Of a stretch of DNA of 64,000 nucleotides, positions 42,740 through 51,587 are shown one piece after another. Each line of letters begins with the position of its first letter. The stretch's first letter is position 1. The notes under the pieces are model-generated. The model searched no databases. It was not told the DNA's origin and saw only the letters and a program-made list of their open reading frames with translations. Source of the stretch: Brevibacillus panacihumi (GTDB lineage Bacteria > Bacillota > Bacilli > Brevibacillales > Brevibacillaceae); the NCBI RefSeq assembly GCF_003710985.1, contig NZ_RHHT01000072.1:1-64000 (forward strand). Reading direction: 5' to 3'. The position numbers and the translations under genes were made by a program.

Positions 42740-43678
42740 TTATTTCAATACAGCAATGACGTTGCGTACAGAATCAGCAGATTTGTCGAGGGCTGCTTTT
42801 TCTTCTGCAGTCAGTTCCAGTTCGAAGATTTTCTCGATACCATTGCCCCCGAGCAGGGTTGGTACCCCCATGTAAAGGTCTTGGTAGCCGTACTCGCCTT
42901 GCAAGAGAGCGATGGATGGCAAGATGCGCTTTTTGTCTTTCAAGATCGCTTCCGCCATTTGTACCAGGGAAGCTGCCGGCGCATAGTAAGCAGAACCGTT
43001 GCCCAGCAAGCCTACAATCTCGCCTCCGCCTTTGCGGGTACGCTCTACGATGGCATCCAGACGTTCTTGCGGGATCAGTTTTTCCAATGGAATGCCGCCA
43101 GCATAGGAGTAGCGCACCAATGGAACCATGTCATCCCCGTGTCCACCTAATACGAAACCTGTTACGTCTTCCACCGATACGTTCAGCTCCATCGCTACAA
43201 AGGTGCGGAAACGAGCCGTATCGAGAACGCCGGATTGACCGATTACGCGTTCTTTGGGGAAGCCGGAGGTTTGGTAGAAGGTGTACGTCATCGCATCAAC
43301 AGGGTTGGAGAGTACGATTACGATGGAGTTAGGCGCATGGGTTTTTACCTGCTCAGCGACAGAGCGCATGATGCCGGCGTTGGTGTTGACCAGATCGTCG
43401 CGGGACATGCCAGGCTTGCGGGCGATACCTGCGGTGATGATCACCAGGTCTGCGTCCTTGATCTGCGCGTAGTCCGATGTACCTGTAATCTTGGCATCAA
43501 AGCCCAGTACAGGCGAGGACTCCATCATATCGAGGGCTTTCCCTTTCGTTGGGTTCTCCAATTGTGGGATGTCAACCAGTACGACGTCACCCAGTTCTTT
43601 TTGACCCAGGATGAAAGCAGTTGTTGCTCCTGTAAAACCACTACCGATGACTGCGATCTTTTTGCGCTGGAATGCCAT
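42740..43678 (-). CDS. mdh: Malate dehydrogenase
   Basis: Oxidises malate to oxaloacetate with NAD in the TCA cycle. The 312-residue protein is of the LDH-like bacterial type. The Rossmann loop is [12 protein letters not shown], with VVLVDIPQ giving NAD preference. Substrate-binding and catalytic motifs include [15 protein letters not shown] (mobile-loop Arg), [11 protein letters not shown] and [15 protein letters not shown] (catalytic His). ATG 43678 follows GGAGGGG; a TTG six bases earlier is in frame. Third gene of citZ-icd-mdh. Confidence 0.97.
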   Translation of the reverse strand: MAFQRKKIAVIGSGFTGATTAFILGQKELGDVVLVDIPQLENPTKGKALDMMESSPVLGFDAKITGTSDYAQIKDADLVIITAGIARKPGMSRDDLVNTNAGIMRSVAEQVKTHAPNSIVIVLSNPVDAMTYTFYQTSGFPKERVIGQSGVLDTARFRTFVAMELNVSVEDVTGFVLGGHGDDMVPLVRYSYAGGIPLEKLIPQERLDAIVERTRKGGGEIVGLLGNGSAYYAPAASLVQMAEAILKDKKRILPSIALLQGEYGYQDLYMGVPTLLGGNGIEKIFELELTAEEKAALDKSADSVRNVIAVLK

Positions 43679-43732
43679 TTTCAATCCCCTCCAGATTGGT
43701 TGAGTATCGAACCGTTATGTTTGAAACGGATC

Positions 43733-45016
43733 TTACATGTTGTTGATCAGAGCATCCGCGAACTCGGAGCATTTCAGCTCGGTTGCGCCTTCCATCAGAC
43801 GTGCAAAATCGTAAGTAACGGTTTTCGCGGAAATGGTTTTTTCCATGGAGTTTATGATCAAATCAGCCGCCTCGTTCCATCCAAGGTGACGGAGCATCAT
43901 TTCTCCGGAAAGAATCACGGAGGATGGGTTTACTTTGTCGAGGCCTGCGTATTTCGGAGCGGTACCATGTGTTGCTTCGAAAATCGCGTGACCAGTCAGG
44001 TAGTTGATGTTGGCTCCAGGAGCGATACCGATACCGCCTACTTGGGCAGCCAGTGCGTCAGATACGTAGTCGCCGTTCAGGTTGAGGGTTGCAACGACAT
44101 CGTATTCAGCCGGACGAGTCAGGATTTGTTGCAGGAACGCGTCAGCAATCACGTCTTTTACGATGATTTTGCCTGCTGCTTCTGCTTCTTTTTGCGCTTT
44201 GTCAGCGTCGCCGCCTTCAGCCTTGATACGATCGTATTGTGCCCAGGTAAATACTTTGTCGCCGAATTCAGCTTCAGCCACTGCATAGCCCCAGCTTTTG
44301 AACGCACCCTCGGTGAACTTCATGATGTTGCCCTTGTGTACCAGGGTAACGGATTTGCGGTTGTTGTCGATCGCGTAGTTGATCGCCGCGCGAACCAGAC
44401 GCTCTGTACCGTCTTTGGAAACAGGCTTGATCCCGATACCGGATGTTTCCGGGAAGCGGATTTTCTTTACGCCCATTTCGTTTTGCAGGAAGTCGATCAC
44501 TTTTTTCACTTCTGGAGTGCCTTCTGCCCACTCTACACCTGCGTAGATGTCTTCTGTGTTCTCACGGAAGATTACCATGTCAGTCAGTTCTGGGTGTTTT
44601 ACAGGGGATGGCACGCCATCGAAGTATTGAACAGGACGTACGCAAGCATACAGGTCCAGCTCTTGGCGCAGCGCTACGTTGATGGAGCGGATCCCACCGC
44701 CAACAGGTGTAGTCAGAGGACCTTTGATCGCAATCAGGTATTCACGAACGGCAGTCAGTGTGTCTTCTGGCAGCCACTCATTGAATTGGTTGAAGGATTT
44801 TTCGCCGGCGAATACTTCGAACCAAGCGATTTTTTTCTCGCCTTTGTACGCTTTTTCTACAGCCGCATCGAGAACGCGAACAGACGCTTTCCAGATGTCA
44901 GGACCAGTACCGTCACCCTCGATAAAAGGAATGATCGGATTGTTTGGAACTACCAATTTCCCGTTGTCTACGGTAATTTTTTCACCAGCAGTTGGTTGAG
45001 ACAGGTTTTTAAACAA
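43733..45016 (-). CDS. icd: Isocitrate dehydrogenase (NADP)
   Basis: Converts isocitrate to 2-oxoglutarate. The 427-residue protein is the classical dimeric bacterial type. [16 protein letters not shown], the phosphorylation-loop-region [50 protein letters not shown] and the C-terminal [20 protein letters not shown] segment ([15 protein letters not shown]) are present. TTG 45016 follows GGAGGG by 6 bases and gives the normal N-terminus ([14 protein letters not shown]). A 12-bp-arm hairpin lies between it and citZ. Confidence 0.96.
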   Translation of the reverse strand: MFKNLSQPTAGEKITVDNGKLVVPNNPIIPFIEGDGTGPDIWKASVRVLDAAVEKAYKGEKKIAWFEVFAGEKSFNQFNEWLPEDTLTAVREYLIAIKGPLTTPVGGGIRSINVALRQELDLYACVRPVQYFDGVPSPVKHPELTDMVIFRENTEDIYAGVEWAEGTPEVKKVIDFLQNEMGVKKIRFPETSGIGIKPVSKDGTERLVRAAINYAIDNNRKSVTLVHKGNIMKFTEGAFKSWGYAVAEAEFGDKVFTWAQYDRIKAEGGDADKAQKEAEAAGKIIVKDVIADAFLQQILTRPAEYDVVATLNLNGDYVSDALAAQVGGIGIAPGANINYLTGHAIFEATHGTAPKYAGLDKVNPSSVILSGEMMLRHLGWNEAADLIINSMEKTISAKTVTYDFARLMEGATELKCSEFADALINNM

Positions 45017-45043
45017 GTGAATCCCTCCAATGGTAAGTATAAA

Positions 45044-45057
45044 TGGAAATATTTCCA
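45044..45057. promoter_or_regulatory. 14-bp perfect palindrome before icd
   Basis: TGGAAATATTTCCA lies 28 bases upstream of the icd start, between the citZ-icd hairpin and the ribosome site. Operator-like symmetry; no regulator can be named. Confidence 0.4.
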
Positions 45058-45064
45058 GACGTAG

Positions 45065-45094
45065 GAGAACTACCACTTGGTTGTGGTAGTTCTC
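45065..45094 (-). other. Strong intercistronic hairpin between citZ and icd
   Basis: Perfect 12-bp arms GAGAACTACCAC and GTGGTAGTTCTC with a 6-base loop and no T-run on either strand. It is therefore not a standard terminator. It could stabilise the citZ 3' end or be an RNA processing site. Confidence 0.75.
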
Positions 45095-45158
45095 AAGCTT
45101 TCGCCATCAGGTGCAAAGACAAGCTGTACACCTGTCACCACGCTCGGAATAGCATCAA

Positions 45159-46271
45159 TTAGCGTTGGTCGATTGGCACGTAATGCTGGTTGACCGGACC
45201 GATGTAGTCCGCACGTGGACGGATCAGGCGATTATTTTCATACTGTTCCATGATGTGCGCAGTCCAACCAGACATACGGCTGATCGCGAAAATAGGTGTA
45301 AACAGATCGATTTCCAGTCCCAGAGAGATGTAGACGGATGCGGAGTAGAAGTCGACGTTTGGCTTCAAGCCTTTTTCGCCTGTCACCATGTCATCGATTT
45401 TTACGGACATCTCGTACAGCTCGGGACGGCCGATTTGTGCAGTCAGCGCTTTGGACATTTGTTTGAGCCATTTTGCACGCGGGTCGCCATCTTTGTAGAC
45501 GCGGTGGCCGAAGCCCATGATTTTTTCTTTGTTGTCCAGTTTGTTGCGTACATAGCCTTCTACTTTGTCCATAGAACCGATTTCAGTCAGCATAGCGGCA
45601 ACCGCTTCGTTGGCTCCTCCATGCAGAGGGCCTTTCAGCGTGCCGATGGCAGATACGATACCGGAGTAGATATCTGTCAGCGTGGCAACGGTTACACGGG
45701 CAGCGAAGGTAGATGCGTTGAACTCATGGTCTGCATGCAGGATCAAAGCTACGTTGAACGCCTTGACGGCTGTCTCGGTAGGCTCTTCCCCATTGAGCAT
45801 GTAGAGGAAATTCTCAGCGATGGTGTAATTCGTTTTTGGTGCGACTGGTTCCAGACCTTTGCGCAGACGAGCGAATGCCGCGATCAGAGTAGGCGTTTGC
45901 GCCATCAGGCGAATCGCCTTGCGATAGTTGGCTTCAGGAGTCATGTCTTGCGCTTCTTGGTCGTAGAGAGCTAGCGAAGAGACAGCTGTGCGCAATGCGG
46001 CCATCGGGTGAACGCCTTTTGGATAGTTGCGGATGCTGTCCAGTACTTCAGCAGGTACAGCCGCGTTTTCACCCAATTGCTTTTTCAACGTTTCCAGCTG
46101 ATCACGCTTCGGTAGCGCTCCATGCCAGAGTAGGTAGACAACCTCTTCAAAAGTTGCGTGTTCCGCTAATTCGTCGATGTTGATCCCGCCGTAGCAGAGA
46201 ACGCCATCAACGATGGAACAGATAGAAGATTGTGCGGCAACGACGCCTTCCAGTCCACGGGTAGCTGTCAT
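45159..46271 (-). CDS. citZ: Citrate synthase
   Basis: Condenses acetyl-CoA and oxaloacetate. The 370-residue protein is the short Gram-positive/type I dimeric form. Catalytic His and neighbouring residues are visible in LILHADHEFNASTFAARV and GPLHGGANEAV, with GFGHRVYKDGDPRA and the catalytic Asp region KPNVDFYSASVY. ATG 46271 follows AAAAGGAGAGGG. First gene of citZ-icd-mdh, with a promoter about 250 bases upstream. Confidence 0.97.
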   Translation of the reverse strand: MTATRGLEGVVAAQSSICSIVDGVLCYGGINIDELAEHATFEEVVYLLWHGALPKRDQLETLKKQLGENAAVPAEVLDSIRNYPKGVHPMAALRTAVSSLALYDQEAQDMTPEANYRKAIRLMAQTPTLIAAFARLRKGLEPVAPKTNYTIAENFLYMLNGEEPTETAVKAFNVALILHADHEFNASTFAARVTVATLTDIYSGIVSAIGTLKGPLHGGANEAVAAMLTEIGSMDKVEGYVRNKLDNKEKIMGFGHRVYKDGDPRAKWLKQMSKALTAQIGRPELYEMSVKIDDMVTGEKGLKPNVDFYSASVYISLGLEIDLFTPIFAISRMSGWTAHIMEQYENNRLIRPRADYIGPVNQHYVPIDQR

Positions 46272-46527
46272 AGAATTCCCTCTCCTTTTCCACTCGAGTA
46301 GTTGATCTCTTCAGGCCTCGCTTGTCCCGATGACCGGTAAAACAGCCTGAAACAGTTCTATGAAATTGTAAGCAGCGGTTTCTTTCACCCACCACTCTTG
46401 TCTGGGAATGTATTCCACGCAAATCCTTGCCTCTGGGATGTGTGTCATTAGGCAAGGGAAAAGATGACCAAATGGCAACGTTCCACTTTCGCATGGCGGG
46501 GTAAAGAATCCACCTTAATTCGACCCA
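46272..46527 (-). other. Long citZ 5' leader
   Basis: About 250 bases between the predicted promoter and citZ. It holds an 8-bp-arm hairpin CCTTGCCT/AGGCAAGG (46427-46457) and a short palindrome GGAATACATTCC. No open frame with a ribosome site, no T-box and no recognised riboswitch were found. Confidence 0.5.
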
Positions 46528-46556
46528 ATTATAAAAGATTATTGCGATTTTGTGAA
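46528..46556 (-). promoter_or_regulatory. SigA promoter of citZ-icd-mdh
   Basis: Minus strand TTCACA, 17-base spacer, TATAAT. An ATAA-TTAT dyad overlaps the -10 but has the wrong spacing for a CcpC box. Confidence 0.6.
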
Positions 46557-46614
46557 TAAGGTAAGCGAAAAAATGTTTCAAAGGATGAAACTTGGTTTTG
46601 TTTTTCTGCGTATC

Positions 46615-46643
46615 TTGCTCGGCCTATCCGCATGTTGCATAAT
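46615..46643 (+). promoter_or_regulatory. Possible promoter of ytvI
   Basis: TTGCTC, 17-base spacer, CATAAT. A sporulation sigma factor could use the CATAAT region instead; the assignment is tentative. Confidence 0.4.
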
Positions 46644-46690
46644 AGAAAGAAGTACATACTTCAACATTTCGGTCAGAGAGGAGAGCTCAT

Positions 46691-47824
46691 TTGAATCGGG
46701 AAAACTGGGTGGAACGCCTGTTTCAGATCATTCGTTTCTTATGGGTTTGCTTGCTTGTCTATGCAACATTTTGGATTATTACGTTCGGAACACCCTTACT
46801 TTACCCATTTCTCATTGCCTTAATCATTGCCCTCCTGATTAATCGGCCCGTTACCTTTATGAGTACCAAGTTTCGCTTTCCCCGTTGGCTGTCCGTTCTT
46901 ATCGCCTTGCTGGTTCTGGTGCTTCTCGTGGCAGGGGTAGCGACGGTGATCATCACGCAGACGGTCTCCGAGATCAATGATCTGTCAAAAATGCTGCCCG
47001 GCTTCGCAACAGAGCTGGGAACCTATTTGCAACGCACGATTTCGCAAGACTTTCTGATGGGGTTGTTCGATCAGATTCAGTGGATGTACGCCCACTTGGA
47101 CCCGGAATCCAAGGATAAGATCGACAGTACGGTTCAGAGCGGCATCACATCCATTACCCAAACCGGGCAGGATCTGATCATTCGCTTCCTCAACGGACTG
47201 AAGAACTTCTTCCTCTCGCTGCCCAATATGGCGACAGTGTCTGTCATCTCCTTGATCGGGGCCTTCTTTATCTCCAAAGACTTCTATCTTTGGAAGATCC
47301 GTTTTCGCCGGTTGCTGCCCAATGGCGTAAACAGCCGTGTCGATCAGGTCATAAACGACCTGAAAGGGGCCTTGATCGGGTTTATCAAAGCTCAGCTAAC
47401 CTTGATCTCGCTGACGGCAGCTATCGTCATTATCGGTCTGTTGGTCCTGGGCGTGGACTACGCAATAACCATCGGCTTGCTCACAGGGCTTGTTGACCTC
47501 TTGCCTTACCTGGGGACAGGTACTGTTTTTATCCCGTGGATCATCTACCTGTTCTTTAAGGGAAATTACAGTCTCGTCATCGGGTTGTCGATTTTGTACG
47601 GGGTCGTCCTCATTTTCCGCCAGGTGATTGAGCCAAAGGTCGTCGCAGAAAACGTGGGCCTCGATCCCCTGCTGACGCTAGTCGCATTGTTCGTCGGGCT
47701 GCAGTTGTTCGGATTCTTGGGCTTGATCATCGGACCCGTCGCACTGGTGCTGATCAACGCCTTGATCAAAGCAGATGTCTTTTCGGATGTGTGGCAGTAC
47801 ATCAAGATAGGCCGTTTTATGTAA
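46691..47824 (+). CDS. ytvI: AI-2E-family membrane protein YtvI
   Basis: The 377-residue protein has about eight membrane spans in the PerM/AI-2E family order. A two-span start is followed by a long hydrophilic region (about 85-160), then a C-terminal bundle with GALIGFIKAQLTLISLTAAIVIIGLLVLGVDYAI, GLVDLLPYLGTGTVFIPWIIY and VEPKVVAENVGLDPLLTLVALFVGLQLFGFLGLIIGPV. B. subtilis YtvI is a sporulation membrane protein next to citZ, the same position as here. TTG 46691 follows GAGAGGAGAG. Function unknown. Confidence 0.9.
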   Translation: MNRENWVERLFQIIRFLWVCLLVYATFWIITFGTPLLYPFLIALIIALLINRPVTFMSTKFRFPRWLSVLIALLVLVLLVAGVATVIITQTVSEINDLSKMLPGFATELGTYLQRTISQDFLMGLFDQIQWMYAHLDPESKDKIDSTVQSGITSITQTGQDLIIRFLNGLKNFFLSLPNMATVSVISLIGAFFISKDFYLWKIRFRRLLPNGVNSRVDQVINDLKGALIGFIKAQLTLISLTAAIVIIGLLVLGVDYAITIGLLTGLVDLLPYLGTGTVFIPWIIYLFFKGNYSLVIGLSILYGVVLIFRQVIEPKVVAENVGLDPLLTLVALFVGLQLFGFLGLIIGPVALVLINALIKADVFSDVWQYIKIGRFM

Positions 47825-47876
47825 AAAAACCGCTGGTCCAACGCTTGATTTCAGGCGTGGGCCAGCGGTTTTTTCC
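47823..47876. terminator. Bidirectional terminator between ytvI and fxsA
   Basis: Long stem AAAAAACCGCTGG...CCAGCGGTTTTTT with an inner ACGC/GCGT pairing; T-runs on both strands. Confidence 0.9.
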
Positions 47877-47881
47877 TTCTA

Positions 47882-48280
47882 TTAGCGGCGAAAGAAAAGC
47901 TGGATGCGGCCGGAGGATACCAATCTCCACAGCCACAGCTTCAACAGATGGCGCACGATCATGCGCGTATAGGGGATGAGCAGGATCAGTCCGATGACGT
48001 CGCTAACAAAGCCTGGTGCCATCAGCAGGATACCGCCCGCGAGGACCAAAAACCCGTCGATCAGCGTCTCCGTCGGCATTTGACCGCGGGAGAGCTGAAG
48101 CTGTACAAGCCGAAATACCTGCAATCCCTGCTGTTTGGCGAGCCATGCTCCCACTACACCTGTCAAAATAACCAGCGCTACGGTAGTCCAGCCCCCGATG
48201 ACCTTCCCTACTGCAATCAATCCCCATAATTCAATAGCGGGTACCACGATGAACAGGACGATGAGGATGCGAAACATCAT
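47882..48280 (-). CDS. fxsA: FxsA-family membrane protein (YtwI-like)
   Basis: A 132-residue protein with about three or four hydrophobic spans and a basic tail. It resembles FxsA (suppressor of F exclusion of phage T7). Visible family features are FIVVPAIELWGLIAVGKVIGGW, GAWLAKQQG, DGFLVLAGGILLMAPGFVSDVIGLILLIP and a final RR. I use the ATG at 48280 because AAGGAGGGG lies 7 bases before it; another ATG six bases earlier abuts the site. It follows the thioesterase gene by 19 bases. Role unknown. Confidence 0.85.
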   Translation of the reverse strand: MMFRILIVLFIVVPAIELWGLIAVGKVIGGWTTVALVILTGVVGAWLAKQQGLQVFRLVQLQLSRGQMPTETLIDGFLVLAGGILLMAPGFVSDVIGLILLIPYTRMIVRHLLKLWLWRLVSSGRIQLFFRR

Positions 48281-48299
48281 CGACATCCCCTCCTTTTCC

Positions 48300-48734
48300 T
48301 TAGAGTTGCTCTCCCTTATGCTGAGCTTCCAGCCAAGCGTATACCTCCGGCTCGGTTTTGGAGAGTCGGATCGGTCTCAAGTCGGTCGTAGTGAAGACGT
48401 GCATGGTTTTGCCTGTGACCAGCAATTCTTCGTCCGGCAACCGAACGATCTCATAAGCAAATGTAAGCCGCAGCGGGCTGATCAGGTCCACATGCGTACG
48501 AATCTCGACAACATCATCATATCTGGCGGGCTTTTTAAAGGAAAGACTGGCATCCGTCAATGGCAGCAGAATGCCCTTTTCTTCTAGCTGTCGGTAGGTA
48601 AGCCCTGCTGCCCGAATCAGTTCGGTGCGCCCTACTTCAAACCAGTTCAGGTAATTGGCATGGTAGACGACGCTCATCTGATCCGTCTCTCCGTATCGAG
48701 CGCGCAATGTATGGGTATGGATGATTGGACTCAT
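48300..48734 (-). CDS. YbgC/FadM-type acyl-CoA thioesterase
   Basis: The 144-residue hotdog-fold enzyme hydrolyses acyl-CoA or 4-hydroxybenzoyl-CoA-like esters. The catalytic signature RARYGETDQMSVVYHANYLNWFEVGRTEL includes the conserved Asp/Tyr-His-xN-Y pattern of the YbgC family, followed by DASLSFKKPARYDDVVEI and LLVTGKTMHVFTT. It is likely co-transcribed with fxsA. In vivo substrate not determined. Confidence 0.9.
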   Translation of the reverse strand: MSPIIHTHTLRARYGETDQMSVVYHANYLNWFEVGRTELIRAAGLTYRQLEEKGILLPLTDASLSFKKPARYDDVVEIRTHVDLISPLRLTFAYEIVRLPDEELLVTGKTMHVFTTTDLRPIRLSKTEPEVYAWLEAQHKGEQL

Positions 48735-48822
48735 CTGATTCGCCCCTTTCTCTCTATATCTTCATTTTACCATAGCGTCCTATTCTCAATCACCCGTGTC
48801 CTTTTAATTGCAGGTCCACGGA

Positions 48823-48904
48823 CTGTAGTGGAGGGGACATCTTTCACATCCTTGCAGGACGCAGACCGGAGCGTAGATCGGAAACATGCTTCTCTCCACT
48901 ACAG
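48823..48904. other. 82-base structured element with 11-bp perfect terminal stem
   Basis: Arms CTGTAGTGGAG (48823-48833) and CTCCACTACAG (48894-48904) are perfect inverted copies enclosing 60 bases. It lies between the thioesterase and the reductase terminator with no open frame. It could be a small RNA or a MITE-like remnant; no family recognised. Confidence 0.5.
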
Positions 48905-48923
48905 CTACATTCTCGACACACGT

Positions 48924-48951
48924 AAACCCAGTACCTAATGGCACTGGGTTT
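48924..48951 (-). terminator. Hairpin after the ribonucleotide reductase gene
   Basis: Stem AAACCCAGT/ACTGGGTTT with a 10-base loop. The T-run is short (TTTA), so termination may be weak. Confidence 0.55.
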
Positions 48952-48972
48952 ATGGTCACACCTTGCTATTTC

Positions 48973-51234
48973 TTAACGAATCGGGCAAGCTCCGCCTTCG
49001 CACGATTCTGCTGTGGACAGATCGGCCTCTCCGCCGTTTTCGTATTGCTGCAGGATCGCCGGATCGAAAGGCTTCATGGAAGCTTTCAACTGCTCGTACT
49101 GCTCCTTGGTGCATTCCTCGTACGGAGCGAGCTGATAGTTTCCGCCATCCAGCTGCAGGAAGGAAACTCCTACAAACTGATCCCAATTGGCGTATACGAT
49201 TTCCTCGACTTCGCCCCATTCTTCGTTGCGCACGGTAATGGTGTTGGAAGAGTTGTGCTCCGTATACTCCTGCTGGAAGCGGAAATAGGTATCAAACTGG
49301 CGTTTTGCGCTAACCTCGTTTTTCGTTTCTTTGGCTCCGGACGCTACCGGGAAGTCGATCACCAGCGTTCTCGCATTGGCCATCCGCTCCTCGTAGGTGT
49401 CTCCTGGAGTCCCGACCTCTGGGTTAATCGTCCAGCCCAGAGCCTGTACCGCTTTAGCCAACGGATCCTGCGCATTGATGCGAATGCGGCGGATGTAGTA
49501 TGGCGAATGGGACCAGTGCAGTCCGCTGGATACCCCTCCGGCTACCTGGGAAAGCGTCCCTTCCGGCTTCACAGTCGTTACCAGCAGCGGAGAATTGACG
49601 CGCAGCTCGTATGCGTAGCGGTCAGCTTCGTCGCGAGCCGCATCGCCCAGCATGCGCAAAAGCTCCAGCTCCTGTGCTTCGGAATAGCCCAATGTAGCGA
49701 GGGCATCCTTCACACCGGTCAACGAAGTGCCAAGCAGACGGTCGCGCTGCTGCACCGTATCCCAGTGCGGCAATTCCAGCGTCACCAGCGTCATCCGCAG
49801 TCCGGCACGCGCGGATTTGCGCTGTGCTTCAAGCAAGCCGTCCAGATCCAGGTAATGAGAGCCGTCCGGGCTTTTCTTGACGAATTCCACCAGGTTGACG
49901 GTCGTCAGGTTGCAGACACCGTAAGAGTCGAGCAGGATCTCTGCGCAAGGGTTCAAGCCTTCAGCATTGGGACGTCGGCGGTTGGCCTCTTCGAGATTGA
50001 CGAAGCCAGGCTCGCCCTCCAATTGCATCAGGGTAAACACCAGATGCAGGAACTCTCTAGTCGGCTGCTTCATGAAAGCGATGGAGTTGTTGGACATGCG
50101 GCGGTGGTCCAGACCGAAACGGCCATCGCCTACCTTTTGAATGCTGTCAAACCAGACCGGCTTGTTATCTCCAAGCAACTCTCCTACGCGGCGGTGGTGA
50201 GCAATCTGCTCGTCCGTCCAGAAGCCGTTGATTCCGTACTTCGCCATCATGCACTCATAGTCGTCATGGTCAAACAGGAAGATCTCCGCAGTCCGGCGAA
50301 CACCGCCGACTACGACGTTGGCTCCGATCAGATTGCCGATGTCCAGGATATGTATCGGACGGACTTTGCCATACCCCTTCTCGTCGCATGCGATCGGGGC
50401 CAGATGCGGATCGATCTGGTTTTTGAGCACTTTGTCGATGCCTTCAAACATCTCACGCAGCGGCTCATGTCCGCTCGCAGTGCCGCCAAAGCGCATCAAG
50501 CGCTCTCCTTTTGGACGCACGCTATTATAGGAAATCTTTACGGTATGGATGTGCTCGTACTGTTTTTCAGTCAGGATTTGCAAATACAGGCGCAAGGATT
50601 CTACCCAGCCTTCCTTGCTGTCCCCGACATAAATCTTGGCAAAGCCGTTGTCCAGGACATTCAGCTCGGAGCGCTCGAGGCGCTGATGCTTCGGCAAAGG
50701 CTTGTACTCGGAAGAAAGCAGGGTGACATTGGTGCGGATCGGATCAAGCCCCCGAGCCATCTCCTTGGTGCATTTGAAGCCGACGCCTGTTCCTACCAAC
50801 AGCAAATAAAACAGGTCTCCGAGGTCATCCCACGATTTGATGTTCAAAAATGAGCAGTTGAAGTTCGCCAACGGATACAGATCGGCGACGCCATTCTCCG
50901 CTCCGCCTACCCACAGTGTGCGGCCAGACAAGAACTGGCGCAGATTGAACATGTTGTCGAACAGTCCTTCCGCTTCTTCCTCTAGCTTGCGAATATCTGG
51001 ATACAATCCGATCTTCTTCAGGTGTTGATAAGCAAGCTTGATATTGTAATCCACCGAACGACGACATGTTTCCTTCCAAGTCTCTCTTCTGCCCTTTTCC
51101 GGAATAAAGCGAGAATAAGTACGGTAGTAAACAAATTGTCCCAACGGGCTCATATGCGAGGGAAAATCTGGGTATTTCGCTAAAAAATCATCCCCTAGAA
51201 AACGAGTTGGGGTAATCGTCTCAGTGGCTAGCAT
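48973..51234 (-). CDS. nrdJ: Adenosylcobalamin-dependent (class II) ribonucleoside-triphosphate reductase
   Basis: Reduces ribonucleotides to deoxyribonucleotides with B12 radical chemistry, independent of oxygen. The 753-residue protein is of the monomeric RTPR type. Active-site features include NFNCSFLNI, the finger loop with radical Cys and [21 protein letters not shown] (about 428-448), [25 protein letters not shown], and a C-terminal thiol-shuttle tail [12 protein letters not shown] 51234 follows AAGGAGG by 8 bases; an upstream in-frame start lacks a site. Paired NrdR-box-like sequences lie upstream and nrdR is in this window. No cobalamin riboswitch was seen. Confidence 0.95.
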   Translation of the reverse strand: MLATETITPTRFLGDDFLAKYPDFPSHMSPLGQFVYYRTYSRFIPEKGRRETWKETCRRSVDYNIKLAYQHLKKIGLYPDIRKLEEEAEGLFDNMFNLRQFLSGRTLWVGGAENGVADLYPLANFNCSFLNIKSWDDLGDLFYLLLVGTGVGFKCTKEMARGLDPIRTNVTLLSSEYKPLPKHQRLERSELNVLDNGFAKIYVGDSKEGWVESLRLYLQILTEKQYEHIHTVKISYNSVRPKGERLMRFGGTASGHEPLREMFEGIDKVLKNQIDPHLAPIACDEKGYGKVRPIHILDIGNLIGANVVVGGVRRTAEIFLFDHDDYECMMAKYGINGFWTDEQIAHHRRVGELLGDNKPVWFDSIQKVGDGRFGLDHRRMSNNSIAFMKQPTREFLHLVFTLMQLEGEPGFVNLEEANRRRPNAEGLNPCAEILLDSYGVCNLTTVNLVEFVKKSPDGSHYLDLDGLLEAQRKSARAGLRMTLVTLELPHWDTVQQRDRLLGTSLTGVKDALATLGYSEAQELELLRMLGDAARDEADRYAYELRVNSPLLVTTVKPEGTLSQVAGGVSSGLHWSHSPYYIRRIRINAQDPLAKAVQALGWTINPEVGTPGDTYEERMANARTLVIDFPVASGAKETKNEVSAKRQFDTYFRFQQEYTEHNSSNTITVRNEEWGEVEEIVYANWDQFVGVSFLQLDGGNYQLAPYEECTKEQYEQLKASMKPFDPAILQQYENGGEADLSTAESCEGGACPIR

Positions 51235-51299
51235 ATCGGTTCCTCCTTCAAATCTATCTACTCTAGTTAACCCTTTTTCCCCGAAAAACTCAATAGCTT

Positions 51300-51347
51300 T
51301 CCCCATATATAGTGCGAAATAATTTTCGACAATACTATATGTTGTGT
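51300..51347. promoter_or_regulatory. Tandem NrdR-box-like sites upstream of the class II reductase
   Basis: The second site ATACTATATGTTGTGT (51332-51347) fits ACACWATATATWGTGT at 14 of 16 positions. The first (51300-51315, core ATATATAGTG) fits at about 12 of 16. The centres are 32 bp apart, about three helical turns, as in known NrdR pairs. Minus-strand promoter-like hexamers (TTGTCG and TATATG, 17-base spacer) overlap them. Confidence 0.72.
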
Positions 51348-51522
51348 ATCAGCCAAAAAAGTGCTTGACAAGAATTCAGGCTTTTGTACCTAGTTTCGTT
51401 TTTGGACAAGCGAAGAGTTACCGAACGATTTTACCAGATTGCTCATCTAAAAGCATCGGCTAAAATACCTCGTTGGACCCTGGAAAATGATGGCGCCTCC
51501 TGTCGAATCAGCCTTCGCAAAG
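51348..51522. other. Spacer between reductase regulatory region and pyk terminator
   Basis: About 175 bases without an open frame of note or recognised RNA motif. Nothing further could be assigned. Confidence 0.4.
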
Positions 51523-51554
51523 CAAAAAAAAGAGGATGACCCGATGTCATCCTC
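51523..51554 (-). terminator. Terminator of pfkA-pyk
   Basis: Perfect 9-bp stem GAGGATGAC/GTCATCCTC with a 5-base loop, followed on the minus strand by eight T residues. Confidence 0.92.
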
Positions 51555-51587
51555 CTTCTCCTCCGGATGAAAAATAATGCTTTTTAC

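Noticed and set aside
46360-46385. Catabolite-response-element-like TGTAAGCAG...TTTC in the citZ leader
   Set aside because: The spacing is wrong and central CG positions do not match the cre consensus when aligned on either strand.
51235-51522. Cobalamin riboswitch before the B12-dependent reductase
   Set aside because: No B12-box-like core was seen; the region instead carries NrdR-box-like sites.
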